Source: Cycloclasticus sp.
GTDB taxonomy: Bacteria; Pseudomonadota; Gammaproteobacteria; Methylococcales; Cycloclasticaceae
Direction of reading: 5' to 3'
DNA length: 64,000 nucleotides
Assembly (NCBI GenBank): GCA_040743155.1
Contig: JBFLJU010000001.1
Location: 1,054,001-1,118,000, forward strand
Shown: positions 43,383-52,454 of the stretch, piece after piece
Layout of the letters: each line of letters begins with the position of its first letter
Position numbering within the stretch: position 1 is the first letter of the stretch
The notes under the pieces: generated by a model
What the model was told of the DNA's origin: nothing
The model's database searches: none
Seen by the model: only the letters and a program-made list of their open reading frames with translations
Made by a program: the position numbers and the translations under genes

Positions 43383-45005
43383 TTAATCCCAAACCCAATC
43401 TTTGTATTGCTCGCGTAGTGTCAATTTCATGAATTTTCCGGTAGAAGTTTTGGGGATTTCTTCAATCGTCTCAACCGCGTCAGGTAGCCAAATTTTGGCA
43501 AACTTACCGTCCAAGAATTGACGGATATCCTTTGTCGTCACCACTTTGCCATCTTTCACCACAATAACCGCCAGCGGCCTTTCATCCCATTTCGGGTGCG
43601 CCACCGCTATGACTGCTGCTTCAAGTACATCAGGGTGACCCATAATGGCATTTTCAAGGTCAACCGAACTGATCCATTCGCCACCTGATTTCACCAGATC
43701 TTTCGTTCGATCAGTGAGTTTTACGTAGCCTTCTTTATCTATCTGACAAACATCACCCGTTCTTAACCAGCCATCGTCACTGAACTTATCATCGGCACCT
43801 TCGTTTTGGTGATATGAACCTGTAACCCAAGGACCTCGCAATTCCGTATTACCCGATGTTGAGCCATCCCAAGGTAGCGTGGCGCCCTGCTCATCTACAA
43901 TCCTGATATCAATAAATGGCAACGCGACACCTTGTTTTACACGATAGGCATATTGGGCGTCTTCATCACACTCTAACAAATTGTTTTTCACCAAGCCGAG
44001 GGTCGCCAGTGGCCCCGTTTCCGTCATACCCCATGCTTGGATAATTTTCATATCGAAAGTGTCGAAAGCACGGAATAGGGATTCAGGAACTGCTGCGCCA
44101 CCAACGGCCATTCGCATATTCGGTGCCGTTTTCCAACGCTCGGGTTCTGACTCTCTAGCTTGTTTTATTGCCATCCAAATGGTTGGCACACCCGCACTCA
44201 ATGTCACCTGCTCACTTTCGTATAAATCCAATAAACTTTCCGCATCCAAGTGAGGGCCAGGGAGCACTTGCTTAGCGCCAACTAACGCCGAGGTATAAGG
44301 CAAGCCCCACGCATTGGCATGAAACATCGGAACAACCGGTGTCACAACATCAAATTGACTAATGGCTAGTGTATCGGCCATCGCTTCTGCCATTGAATGC
44401 AACACCGTTGATCGGTGACTATAAACAACCCCTTTAGGACGACCCGTGGTGCCGGATGTGTAGCACATGCCCGCCGCATCATTCTCATCAATCTCTGGGT
44501 AAGTAAAGTCACTATCGCCTGAGCGCAAGTACTCTTCATAGTCGGTATATTCAGCGCTCACAGCTTCACCGCTTAACGGCACAACAATCACTTCTTTAAA
44601 AGAAACGTCTTTCTTGAACTGCTCATACAGGGGCAACAATATATCGTCAATAATAAGTATTTGATCGTTCGCATGATTGGCAATATAAGCAATATCTTCG
44701 GGCGATAACCTTAAATTCAATGTGTGAATCACACCACCCATTATTGGAATTCCAAGGTAAGCCTCAAGGTGCGCATAGTGATTCCACATTAATGTCGCAA
44801 CGCAATCTCCTTTTTTAATTCCTCTTTTAGTTAACGCAGAAGCCAACCTTTTAGCGCGCTGCTGCACCGCTAAATAGTTAGTTCTATGTAAGGATTTATC
44901 TGGCATTCTCGATACCACTTCAACGCTTGGGTAGTACAGGCCAAGTCGTTCCACGATATTCGTCAACGTTAATGGATATTCCATCATGGTACTTTTAGTA
45001 GACAT
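43383..45005 (-). CDS. Medium/long-chain acyl-CoA synthetase (AMP-forming)
   Basis: AMP-binding ligase of 540 residues: P-loop YTSGTTGRPKGVVYSH, adenine loop IIQAWGMTETGP, hinge TDRTKDLVKSGGEWISSVDLE, and catalytic C-terminal Lys in IPKTSTGKFMK. It resembles the medium-chain/branched acyl-CoA synthetase group. First gene of the leftward beta-oxidation operon, divergent from the TetR-B gene with 50 nt between starts and an operator-like site there. It has a strong GGAGGAGG ribosome site. Confidence 0.9.
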   Translation of the reverse strand: MSTKSTMMEYPLTLTNIVERLGLYYPSVEVVSRMPDKSLHRTNYLAVQQRAKRLASALTKRGIKKGDCVATLMWNHYAHLEAYLGIPIMGGVIHTLNLRLSPEDIAYIANHANDQILIIDDILLPLYEQFKKDVSFKEVIVVPLSGEAVSAEYTDYEEYLRSGDSDFTYPEIDENDAAGMCYTSGTTGRPKGVVYSHRSTVLHSMAEAMADTLAISQFDVVTPVVPMFHANAWGLPYTSALVGAKQVLPGPHLDAESLLDLYESEQVTLSAGVPTIWMAIKQARESEPERWKTAPNMRMAVGGAAVPESLFRAFDTFDMKIIQAWGMTETGPLATLGLVKNNLLECDEDAQYAYRVKQGVALPFIDIRIVDEQGATLPWDGSTSGNTELRGPWVTGSYHQNEGADDKFSDDGWLRTGDVCQIDKEGYVKLTDRTKDLVKSGGEWISSVDLENAIMGHPDVLEAAVIAVAHPKWDERPLAVIVVKDGKVVTTKDIRQFLDGKFAKIWLPDAVETIEEIPKTSTGKFMKLTLREQYKDWVWD

Positions 45006-45032
45006 CTTCTTTCCTCCTCCGTATACTCAGAA

Positions 45033-45050
45033 ACCAAGCAAGCGCTAGGT
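45033..45050. promoter_or_regulatory. Operator-like site ACCAAGCAAGCGCTAGGT between ligase and TetR-B
   Basis: An 18-bp imperfect inverted repeat (6 of 9 base pairs symmetric) ending 5 nt before the TetR-B ATG. It matches the site at 57183-57200 at 15 of 18 positions. Within the shared 14-bp frame, the minus strand reads CTAGCGCTTGCTTG, related to CTAACAATTGTTAG. A TetR autoregulation site is the simplest reading. No convincing -35/-10 pair was found in the 50-nt gap. Confidence 0.55.
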
Positions 45051-45055
45051 AAAAT

Positions 45056-45646
45056 ATGACTATACCCAAACAATCTATTAGACGCAAGGAGCTTGTAGCT
45101 TCTGCAGCCCAGTTATTTAAGGAGAATTCGTTTGATCGCACGACCGTTCGCATGCTCGCAGCAGCAGTTGGCATGAAGTCTGGGAGCCTTTTTCATCACT
45201 TCAAAGATAAAGAAGAAATTTTAATGGCGGTTATTGAAGACGGCCTAAAAAAATCATTGATAACGATTCAGAAAGAAACCAGCGCCGTTACACAAACAGA
45301 CAAAAAGTTGTTTGCATTAATTTACGGCCACTTAAAAACATTACACGGCGATGAAAAAGATGCCCATATCGTTTCAATCACAGAATGGCGATCGCTAAGC
45401 GACGAATCAAAATTGCACTTAATTACGCTACGAGACGAGTACGAACAGTTTTGGCAAAAAATTATCTGCGATGCTATTGGCAACAACATACTAACCGGTG
45501 AGCCAGCGCTCATTCGGCTCTTTATCTTGGGCTCACTTAATTGGAGCATCCAATGGTTCATACCTGGCCAAGGCAAGTCGATTGAAGAGTTGGCCCACGA
45601 ATTCTACAAGATGGTGGCACAAAAAAACTCAACATCCTTAATTTAA
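45056..45646 (+). CDS. TetR-family transcriptional regulator (TetR-B)
   Basis: A 196-residue TetR protein, with the helix-turn-helix at about residues 9-55 (RRKELVASAAQLFKENSFDRTTVRMLAAAVGMKSGSLFHHFKDKEEIL) and a helical ligand-binding domain ending in GSLNWSIQWFIPGQGKSIEEL, similar to the NRTLAWYAVGEKSIDEI end of TetR-A, so the two are paralogues. It starts a rightward operon of acyl-CoA genes and lies against a divergent ligase operon, the usual place for a local repressor. Confidence 0.88.
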   Translation: MTIPKQSIRRKELVASAAQLFKENSFDRTTVRMLAAAVGMKSGSLFHHFKDKEEILMAVIEDGLKKSLITIQKETSAVTQTDKKLFALIYGHLKTLHGDEKDAHIVSITEWRSLSDESKLHLITLRDEYEQFWQKIICDAIGNNILTGEPALIRLFILGSLNWSIQWFIPGQGKSIEELAHEFYKMVAQKNSTSLI

Positions 45647-45666
45647 CCAACGAAGAGTAATCAAAT

Positions 45667-46809
45667 ATGATCCCTAGGACTATATACGAGCAAGAACATG
45701 AAATCTTTCGCGACAGTGTGCGCAAATTTCTAGAAGACGAGGTTGCACCACACCATGAACAATGGGAAGAAGATGGCCAAGTTGACCGTTCTGTTTGGCT
45801 AAAAGCCGGCGAGCTAGGCATGATTTCTCCCACTGTTCCGGAGGAATTTGGTGGTGTTGGCGTTAATTTTCTCTATAACGCTATTGTTGATGAAGAAGTT
45901 TCTCGGTTAGGGCTTAGCGGGCTTGGGTTTGCACTGCATTCAGATATTGCCGTGCCCTATATCATTCATTACGGTAGCGATGAGCAAAAACGTAAATACT
46001 TACCGAAACTAGTCAGTGGAGAAATGATTTCTGCGATCGCCATGACCGAACCGGGAACAGGGTCGGATTTACAAGGCGTGAAAACCACCGCCATTAAAGA
46101 TGGCGATGACTACATTTTAAATGGTTCTAAAACATTTATTACCAATGGTCAGCTGGCAGATATTGTTATTGTTGTAGCCAAAACAAGCCCTGAATTAGGC
46201 GGCAAAGGAACCAGCCTTATTTTGCTTGAAGACGGTGTTGAAGGGTTTTCCAAGGGCAAAAACCTCAAAAAAGTAGGCATGAAGGCGCAGGATACCTCGG
46301 AATTATTTTTTGATAATGTGCGTATTCCACAAAGCTGTTTACTCGGTGAAGAAAACAAGGGGTTTATATATCTCATGCAAGATTTACCGCAAGAACGATT
46401 GTCTGTGGCCATTACCGGCATTGCCGCTGCCGAATCCATCTTGCAACAAACTATTGACTATACAAAAGAACGTAAAGCCTTTGGTAAGCCCATCTCAACG
46501 TTGCAAAACACACAGTTTAAATTAGCCGAAATGGATACCGATTTAACAGCTGCTAGGGTATTTGTTGACCGCTGTTTAGAGTTGCATATTGAAGGAAAAC
46601 TAGACGCCGTCACCGCATCAAAAGCAAAATTATTATGCTCTGATTTGCAGTGCCGAGTGATGGATGAGTGCCTACAGCTGCATGGTGGTTACGGCTACAT
46701 GTGGGAGTACCCAGTCGCTCGCGCTTGGGCTGATTCTCGCGTACAGCGGATCTATGCAGGTACCAATGAAATAATGAAACTAATTATCGGGCGTTCTTTA
46801 ACACAATAA
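45667..46809 (+). CDS. Acyl-CoA dehydrogenase (long-chain/IVD type)
   Basis: Acyl-CoA dehydrogenase of 380 residues. FAD/substrate motifs [18 protein letters not shown] and [16 protein letters not shown]. The YEGT position reads YAGTNEIMK (Ala), while the alternative catalytic Glu is present in [11 protein letters not shown], the pattern of long-chain and isovaleryl-type enzymes. The C-terminal [16 protein letters not shown] is intact. It follows TetR-B by 20 nt. Confidence 0.92.
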   Translation: MIPRTIYEQEHEIFRDSVRKFLEDEVAPHHEQWEEDGQVDRSVWLKAGELGMISPTVPEEFGGVGVNFLYNAIVDEEVSRLGLSGLGFALHSDIAVPYIIHYGSDEQKRKYLPKLVSGEMISAIAMTEPGTGSDLQGVKTTAIKDGDDYILNGSKTFITNGQLADIVIVVAKTSPELGGKGTSLILLEDGVEGFSKGKNLKKVGMKAQDTSELFFDNVRIPQSCLLGEENKGFIYLMQDLPQERLSVAITGIAAAESILQQTIDYTKERKAFGKPISTLQNTQFKLAEMDTDLTAARVFVDRCLELHIEGKLDAVTASKAKLLCSDLQCRVMDECLQLHGGYGYMWEYPVARAWADSRVQRIYAGTNEIMKLIIGRSLTQ

Positions 46810-46836
46810 ACACACATTCCAACGAGGGGAAAACTG

Positions 46837-48432
46837 ATGTCAACAGCTATTGAAAAAAATCTAATTGATCGAGTTGCAATGGGTGATTTGTTTAGACGCC
46901 GAGCTTCAAGTGCCCCTCATTCTATTGCCTTAGTTGAATATAGAGATGGGGACCGTCTCAGCTTAACGCACCGAAAACTCAACCAATCACTCAATAAAGT
47001 TGCCCGTGCATTGCGCTCATTGGGCGTACAACCCGGTGACCGTGTTGCACTGGCTGGCTTAAATTCTATAGAGTTTTCCCTAGCGATTTATGGTTGCATG
47101 AAAGGTGGTTACGTTGTCGTGCCGCTCAATCATTTACAAAGCACAAACGACCTGAGTTACACCATCAACCACTGTGAAGCCAAAGCGGTTATTGTTGAAG
47201 ATTCTCTTATTGAAAAGTTTCAACAGATAAAAACCACCTTATCATCGGTCGATCACTGGATCTCCATGGAGGTAACTAACTGTTCTATACCGAGCGGTTT
47301 CTTAGATTTTCAGGACATAATAGACGAGGCGTCCGATGAGGAAGTAACGGACGTTAAAATCAACGATCGCGATCCGTTACAAATCCTCTACACCAGTGGC
47401 ACGACCTCCAAACCAAAAGGCGTTGAAACATCACACCTTGCACTATTCATCAACACCTTAGCCGCCGCCATTGAACTCGGCGTACGACCAAAAATGACTG
47501 GCTCATCGGTTATGCCGATGTTTCATTGTGCCCAACACCTTGTAACAACGACGGTTATGCACGTAGGTGGCACAGCGATTATATTTAGAGCATTCGACCC
47601 TAAAGCCTTTTTAGAGGCCATTGAGACTGAAAAAATACAATTTGTTTTCTTGTTACCGTTGATGTGGAAAGCCTTATTAGACGTCCCTGAAATTGACGAC
47701 TATGACTTAAGCTCTGTATCGGTGGGCATGTACGGTATGGCACCAATGGATCAACCCAGTTTAGAACGATTAAAAAAACGTTTTAATTGCCCTTTCGTGC
47801 TTGCCTCAGGTCAAACCGAGATGACCCCCCTGGCAACCGTTTTTCACGACGTATGGCCGGAAAAGAAAGGTAATTATTGGGGCGAAGGCATATTAACAAC
47901 CGATCAAGCCGTGATGAATGATGAGGGAAACTTATTACCCAACGGAGAGGTTGGAGAAATTGTTTGGCGCGCACCGTCGGTGATGAACGGTTACTACAAA
48001 GACCCACAAGCAACGGCTGAAGCGTCAAAATTTGATTGGCACCACTCTGGTGACTTAGGTTATTTCGATGAAGATCGTCAACTCCTCTTTGTAGACCGCA
48101 AAAAAGACATGATAAAAACCGGTGGCGAAAACGTACCGTCAGTGAAAGTTGAGCGCGTTATTATGGCCCATTCCGCTGTTGCAGCCACCACCGTTATAGG
48201 ACTACCACACCCCCATTGGACAGAGGCGGTCACCGCGTTTGTTATCTTACGGCCCGATATGGATGCCACTGAAGCCGACATTATTCAAAGTTGCCGAGCT
48301 GAACTCGGTGGTTATGAATTACCTAAACGCGTTATTTTTCTAACGACCTTGGCCACCACCGCCACCGGTAAATTTTTAAAAGCTCCGTTGCGCGAACAAT
48401 ACACCGACTTGTATTCCAACGAACCGGCTTAA
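46837..48432 (+). CDS. AMP-dependent acyl-CoA synthetase
   Basis: AMP-binding ligase of 531 residues: P-loop YTSGTTSKPKGVETSH, LASGQTEMTPLATV adenine loop, hinge VDRKKDMIKTGGENVPSVKVE and C-terminal Lys in TTATGKFLKAPLR. It is related to fatty acid and crotonobetaine-type ligases. Between two acyl-CoA dehydrogenases, it probably activates the acid they oxidise. Substrate not assignable. Confidence 0.9.
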   Translation: MSTAIEKNLIDRVAMGDLFRRRASSAPHSIALVEYRDGDRLSLTHRKLNQSLNKVARALRSLGVQPGDRVALAGLNSIEFSLAIYGCMKGGYVVVPLNHLQSTNDLSYTINHCEAKAVIVEDSLIEKFQQIKTTLSSVDHWISMEVTNCSIPSGFLDFQDIIDEASDEEVTDVKINDRDPLQILYTSGTTSKPKGVETSHLALFINTLAAAIELGVRPKMTGSSVMPMFHCAQHLVTTTVMHVGGTAIIFRAFDPKAFLEAIETEKIQFVFLLPLMWKALLDVPEIDDYDLSSVSVGMYGMAPMDQPSLERLKKRFNCPFVLASGQTEMTPLATVFHDVWPEKKGNYWGEGILTTDQAVMNDEGNLLPNGEVGEIVWRAPSVMNGYYKDPQATAEASKFDWHHSGDLGYFDEDRQLLFVDRKKDMIKTGGENVPSVKVERVIMAHSAVAATTVIGLPHPHWTEAVTAFVILRPDMDATEADIIQSCRAELGGYELPKRVIFLTTLATTATGKFLKAPLREQYTDLYSNEPA

Positions 48433-48461
48433 CACGCTACTAAACAAACTAAGGAGTAAAG

Positions 48462-49637
48462 ATGCTTGATGTTACTAAATATGGTTTTAACTCAGAAACC
48501 CAACAGGTTTACGACATGGTGTATGGCTATTCACGCGATGAACTTTATCATTTATCCAGCAAAATGGATAACGACGACTGGTTCCCTGAGGAAGCCTTTC
48601 GGAGCATGGCTGACGTTGGCTTATTAGGCTTAACCGTACCAGAGCAATATGGCGGCCCGGGGCTGGATTTATGCGCTCAAGCATTTGCATGCGAGGCCAT
48701 GAGTATATGGAATCACACCATGGCGGGTAATTATCTTGCCAGCGATAACCTGTGCGTCAATAACATCCTACGTAATGCAAACGAATCGCTGAAACAAAAA
48801 TACTTGCCTCGTTTATGTGATGGCTCGGCCATTGGCGCGCTCGGTCTAACAGAGCCCGGTGCCGGTTCCGATGCCCTAGGTAGCATGGCAACAACCGCAA
48901 AACGTGACGGCGACTTTTATGTCCTCAATGGTCGCAAACTATTTATCACCAATGGCCCCGTTGCCGACGTGTTATTGGTTTACGCAAAAACAGCACCTGA
49001 AAAAGGTGCTCACGGTATCTCAGCCTTCATTATTGAAAAAGATTTCCCGGGGTTCTCAGTGGCTCAAAAATTAGTCAAAATGGGCTGGCGCGGTAGTGAG
49101 ACAGGTGAACTGGTGTTTGATGATTGTAAAGTACCGGTGGAAAACCTCGTTGGTAAGGAAAATAACGGTGTAGAAATCGTCATGAGCGGCTTGGATATTG
49201 AGCGCGTCGTGCTGTGCTCACATGCTATTGGTATTTCACAACGTGCGTTAGACATCACCATTGAATACGCAAAATCACGTCAACAGTTTAAAAAGCCTAT
49301 CGCTGCCTTCCAAATGGTGCAATCGATGATTGCTGATATGTATACCGATCTTGAACTAATGCGCTGTCTTACTTATCAATTATTAAAAGAAATTAAAGAC
49401 CTCGAACAAGGCGGTGGTGGCCGCGGTGAAATTCATATGCGCTCTGCAGCTGCTGCTTTACACGCTGGCCGTGCCTGCATGCGCATTCTAGACCAAGGTG
49501 TTCAAATACACGGTGGCATGGGCTTTATGTGGGAATCTGAAATCAACCGCTTGTATCGCACCGGTAAGATTCTTGAAATTGGCGCAGGAACTAATGAAGT
49601 GCGGAAATTAATCATTGCCGGTGAGCTACTAAAATAA
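48462..49637 (+). CDS. Acyl-CoA dehydrogenase
   Basis: Acyl-CoA dehydrogenase of 391 residues: GALGLTEPGAGSDALGSM, LNGRKLFITNGPVADVL, QIHGGMGFMWESEINRLYR. The YEGT loop is GAGTNEVRK (Ala), and the likely base is Glu in SGLDIERVVLCS (IVD type). The ATG of the next gene overlaps its stop codon by one base. Second dehydrogenase of the TetR-B operon. Confidence 0.92.
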   Translation: MLDVTKYGFNSETQQVYDMVYGYSRDELYHLSSKMDNDDWFPEEAFRSMADVGLLGLTVPEQYGGPGLDLCAQAFACEAMSIWNHTMAGNYLASDNLCVNNILRNANESLKQKYLPRLCDGSAIGALGLTEPGAGSDALGSMATTAKRDGDFYVLNGRKLFITNGPVADVLLVYAKTAPEKGAHGISAFIIEKDFPGFSVAQKLVKMGWRGSETGELVFDDCKVPVENLVGKENNGVEIVMSGLDIERVVLCSHAIGISQRALDITIEYAKSRQQFKKPIAAFQMVQSMIADMYTDLELMRCLTYQLLKEIKDLEQGGGGRGEIHMRSAAAALHAGRACMRILDQGVQIHGGMGFMWESEINRLYRTGKILEIGAGTNEVRKLIIAGELLK

Positions 49638-50320
49638 TGACAACAGAAAACATGCAAGAATTTCTCAAACCAACACAGTTTATAGACAGCGATTCTGAAG
49701 CGGTTAAATCATTCGCGCGGGAAGCCACTCAAGGCGCGAATAGCGATATTGAAAAAGCAATTCGCTTGTATTATGCGGTTCGCGACAGGATTCGTTACGA
49801 CCCATACAAGTTTTACCTTGATGAAGAAAACTTTACCGCCAGCAACACCTTAAATGAAGGATCCAGTTACTGTATTCCGAAAGCGATTTTACTAACGGCC
49901 GCTGCCCGTGCTGTCGGCATTCCCGCACAACTTGGCTTTTCTGACGTTAGAAATCACCTCAGTACTCAAAAGCTACTCGATTTAATGGAAACCGATGTGT
50001 TCATTTGGCATGGCTACACGGTTCTTTATCTTAATGGAAAGTGGGTCAAAGCTACGCCAGCATTTAACATTGAAATGTGCGAGCGATTTGGTGTTAAACC
50101 ACTGGAATTTAATGGGGTTAATGATTCATTTATGCACCCCTTTAACCAACAAGATCAAAAACATATGGAATACCTCACCGATCACGGCATGTATGCCGAC
50201 TTACCTTATAACGAACTCATTGATGCCATACAAAAAACCTATCCAAAATTTTGTGCAATGCTCGCACAACAACAACTTGGAAACGATTATAATTTCAATA
50301 CAGAAGATATCACTGCGTAA
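49637..50320 (+). CDS. Transglutaminase-like cysteine-protease-fold protein
   Basis: A 227-residue transglutaminase-core protein. The catalytic Cys79 lies in EGSSYCIPKAILLTAAARAVGIPA and the His125 in WHGYTVLYLNGKWVKATPAFN. At the usual third position the Asp is not seen (ATP instead), so the triad may be altered, though Asn144 follows. No signal peptide is visible, so it should be cytoplasmic. Coupling by overlap to an acyl-CoA dehydrogenase gene is odd for a peptidase; it may modify or hydrolyse an acyl or amide adduct. Function unknown. Confidence 0.78.
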   Translation: MTTENMQEFLKPTQFIDSDSEAVKSFAREATQGANSDIEKAIRLYYAVRDRIRYDPYKFYLDEENFTASNTLNEGSSYCIPKAILLTAAARAVGIPAQLGFSDVRNHLSTQKLLDLMETDVFIWHGYTVLYLNGKWVKATPAFNIEMCERFGVKPLEFNGVNDSFMHPFNQQDQKHMEYLTDHGMYADLPYNELIDAIQKTYPKFCAMLAQQQLGNDYNFNTEDITA

Positions 50321-50362
50321 TAACCGATTCAGGTTTTCCTTAATTTAATTTCAAAACAGCAT

Positions 50363-50914
50363 ATGCCCTTACCTAAAAGTAGCCATCAACGAAAAGAGAT
50401 CCATACCCGCCAAATAACCTGTAAAGGGTTTCAGCGAGACGATGGTTTATGGGATGTGGATGCACAAATAAAGGACATTAAAACCTACCCGATTGACAAT
50501 ACTTACCGTGGCACAATTGAACCGGGCGAACCCATACACGAAATGTGGATACGATTGACCGTCGACACCAATTTACTGGTTCATGATTGTATTGCCGTCA
50601 CTGACCATTCACCTTACGCTTGTTGTGGTGACATCACCCCTATTTTCAAAAGCCTTATCGGCAAACAAATCGCTCCTGGTTGGACTCGGTTAGTTAAAAG
50701 CCTCGTCGCTGGTGTTCAAGGCTGCACACACTTAGCTGACCTGGTTGCTCCCGCTACCACAACTCTGTACCAGACTATGGCTGGAATCGCTAAGGGTAAA
50801 ACTGATCAGGAAACATCGAAACCCTTTTATATTGACGGCTGTCATGCTTGGGTAAGCGATGGAGAACAAGTGTTAAATTTTCATCCTGAGTATTACACCG
50901 GGAAAAATAAGTAA
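50363..50914 (+). CDS. DUF2889 family protein
   Basis: A 183-residue protein matching the DUF2889 pattern: HTRQITCKGFQRDDGLWDVDAQIKDIKTY, GEPIHEMWIRLTVDTNLLVHDCIAVTDHSPYACCGDI, GWTRLVKSLVAGVQGCTHLADLV. It has conserved Cys and His residues but no known catalytic role. It is the last gene of the TetR-B operon, 42 nt after the transglutaminase-like gene and just before a strong terminator. Family function is not established. Confidence 0.8.
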   Translation: MPLPKSSHQRKEIHTRQITCKGFQRDDGLWDVDAQIKDIKTYPIDNTYRGTIEPGEPIHEMWIRLTVDTNLLVHDCIAVTDHSPYACCGDITPIFKSLIGKQIAPGWTRLVKSLVAGVQGCTHLADLVAPATTTLYQTMAGIAKGKTDQETSKPFYIDGCHAWVSDGEQVLNFHPEYYTGKNK

Positions 50915-50930
50915 CGGCTAAACCTCTCCC

Positions 50931-50972
50931 GTATAAAAAAGGCCCTATTATTAAATAGGGCCTTTTTTATAC
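50931..50972. terminator. Strong bidirectional terminator
   Basis: A perfect 19-bp inverted repeat around an ATTA loop (core AGGCCCTATT/AATAGGGCCT), with A6 on one side and T6 on the other. It closes both the rightward TetR-B operon and the leftward operon ending with the membrane protein. Confidence 0.92.
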
Positions 50973-50980
50973 ATTGAGTG

Positions 50981-51559
50981 TTATATCTTTTGCTCGCCTT
51001 TAGACAACGTAACGACCATCAAACCTAAGCGCCCTACTAAATAAAGCAATGAGGAAATCCAAATCGCCATCATTGCCCAATAACTAGATCTAAAGATAAT
51101 ATTCCACAAATCAGCGCTTAAGATCATAACGCTTGAATCTTGACTGGGTAGAAACATAAACGGCGCAACAGCGGTACAAACTAACGCTATTTTAAATTTG
51201 AGATCGAAATCATCCGCTGCTAAACGCGTTTGTGCGTAAAACCAAATCGACCCACCAACAATAAGGTATAAAGGATAAAAAATACTGTAGATGATCATTC
51301 GACCAGGAATTAATTCATCCGGTATTAAGGTCACTTGGTGCCAAGCCGTGTCTTGATGGGCCAAGAACCCACCAGACACCACAACAAAGCCTGAAAAGAA
51401 AAGCAACCACACCATCAAAGACATGACCTGTTTGATTTTACCCATTGAATCAACTGAATCAGAGACTGGTTTCCGTAATTTTAAATAAATAACGGTACTA
51501 ACCACGCAATAGAAAATGGCGATAAAGACAATATCTGAGTCTTGTAGATTAAAATACAT
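50981..51559 (-). CDS. Uncharacterised integral membrane protein
   Basis: A 192-residue protein with about five hydrophobic helices (about residues 9-26, 45-67, 87-109, 125-142, 158-181) and few charged residues between them. I do not recognise a family. It is the last gene of the leftward operon with the BadH-like SDR, CitE-like lyase and dehydrogenase, so it might aid substrate uptake or sit with a membrane step, but nothing in the sequence shows this. Confidence 0.75.
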   Translation of the reverse strand: MYFNLQDSDIVFIAIFYCVVSTVIYLKLRKPVSDSVDSMGKIKQVMSLMVWLLFFSGFVVVSGGFLAHQDTAWHQVTLIPDELIPGRMIIYSIFYPLYLIVGGSIWFYAQTRLAADDFDLKFKIALVCTAVAPFMFLPSQDSSVMILSADLWNIIFRSSYWAMMAIWISSLLYLVGRLGLMVVTLSKGEQKI

Positions 51560-51591
51560 AGATTGCTACCTCTTAAATCAATCGTTATTTC

Positions 51592-52392
51592 TTAACCCAC
51601 CATGCTATAACCACCACTAACACTAAGCACTTGGCCAGTAACATGACCCGCTGTAGCGTTAGATGACAGAAACACCACCGCATTTGCCAAATCGTTTGGC
51701 CGCCCAACTTTCTTCAGTGGTAAGGCTTTAGCGATCATTTCAAATTGTTCTTCTGTAAACATTGAGTCTTTTTGTGTCCACATGCTGTTAGCACCGACTT
51801 CATCATCATCTTCAGGAATGGTTACACCTGGACAAACGGCATTACAACGAATACCAAAACGACCATTTTCTCGTGCTAGCGATTTCATTAAACTATTAAT
51901 ACCCGCTTTCAGTGCGCCATAAACAGCCTCTCGTGGCTCTCCTTGGCGACTTGCATCGGAACTTAATGAAACGATAGAGCCTTTGGTTTTATTTTTAAGC
52001 ATCACCTCAAGCACCGAGTGCGTGCAGTTAAGGTTGCTGATGAAGTTGATAGCAATCAGCTTTTGCCAAAGTTCTGGTGTTGTTTGGGTGAAAAACATCA
52101 AATCATCCCAACCCACGTTGTTAACAAGTGCATCCACTCCACCAAACTTGCTATCCGCAGCAGCAACCATGGCTTTTACCTGATCTAAATCGGTGACGTC
52201 CGTTTTAATTACCTGCACATCAGATGCGCCTTTTTTAATCGCTAATTCTGCCACTTGGCTAGCTTGTTTTTCATCAATATCAGCTAACGTAATATTAGCG
52301 CCCTCCTTAGCAAACCCTAATACAATACCACGGCCAATATTTGATCCGCCGCCCGTAACAATAACCGATTTATTCTTTAGTTCTAAATCCAT
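51592..52392 (-). CDS. badH: BadH-like 2-hydroxycyclohexanecarboxyl-CoA dehydrogenase (SDR)
   Basis: SDR of 266 residues from the ATG at 52392 (GGAGAGAG ahead). It resembles R. palustris BadH beyond the general SDR pattern: SVIVTGGGSNIGRGI, NNVGWDDLMFFTQTTPELWQKLIAINF, SDASRQGEPREAVYGALKAG, and the end GQVLSVSGGYSMVG. Catalytic Ser, Tyr (VYGALK) and Lys are present. BadH oxidises the ring hydroxyl next to the CoA-bearing carbon, giving the keto form that BadI opens. The gene lies in a different operon from badI, 24 kb away; the match is good but not full-length certain, so a related cyclic hydroxyacyl-CoA substrate is possible. Confidence 0.72.
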   Translation of the reverse strand: MDLELKNKSVIVTGGGSNIGRGIVLGFAKEGANITLADIDEKQASQVAELAIKKGASDVQVIKTDVTDLDQVKAMVAAADSKFGGVDALVNNVGWDDLMFFTQTTPELWQKLIAINFISNLNCTHSVLEVMLKNKTKGSIVSLSSDASRQGEPREAVYGALKAGINSLMKSLARENGRFGIRCNAVCPGVTIPEDDDEVGANSMWTQKDSMFTEEQFEMIAKALPLKKVGRPNDLANAVVFLSSNATAGHVTGQVLSVSGGYSMVG

Positions 52393-52433
52393 AACTCTCT
52401 CCAATTTTTTAATTAATTATTTTTATTTCAACA

Positions 52434-52454
52434 GCTTAAGAAGTATTCTTAAGC
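52434..52454. repeat. Perfect inverted repeat overlapping the hydrolase stop codon
   Basis: GCTTAAGAA-GTA-TTCTTAAGC, a 9-bp perfect stem between the alpha/beta hydrolase and BadH-like genes. No T tract follows on the minus strand, so it is more likely an mRNA processing or stability hairpin than a terminator. Confidence 0.5.
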
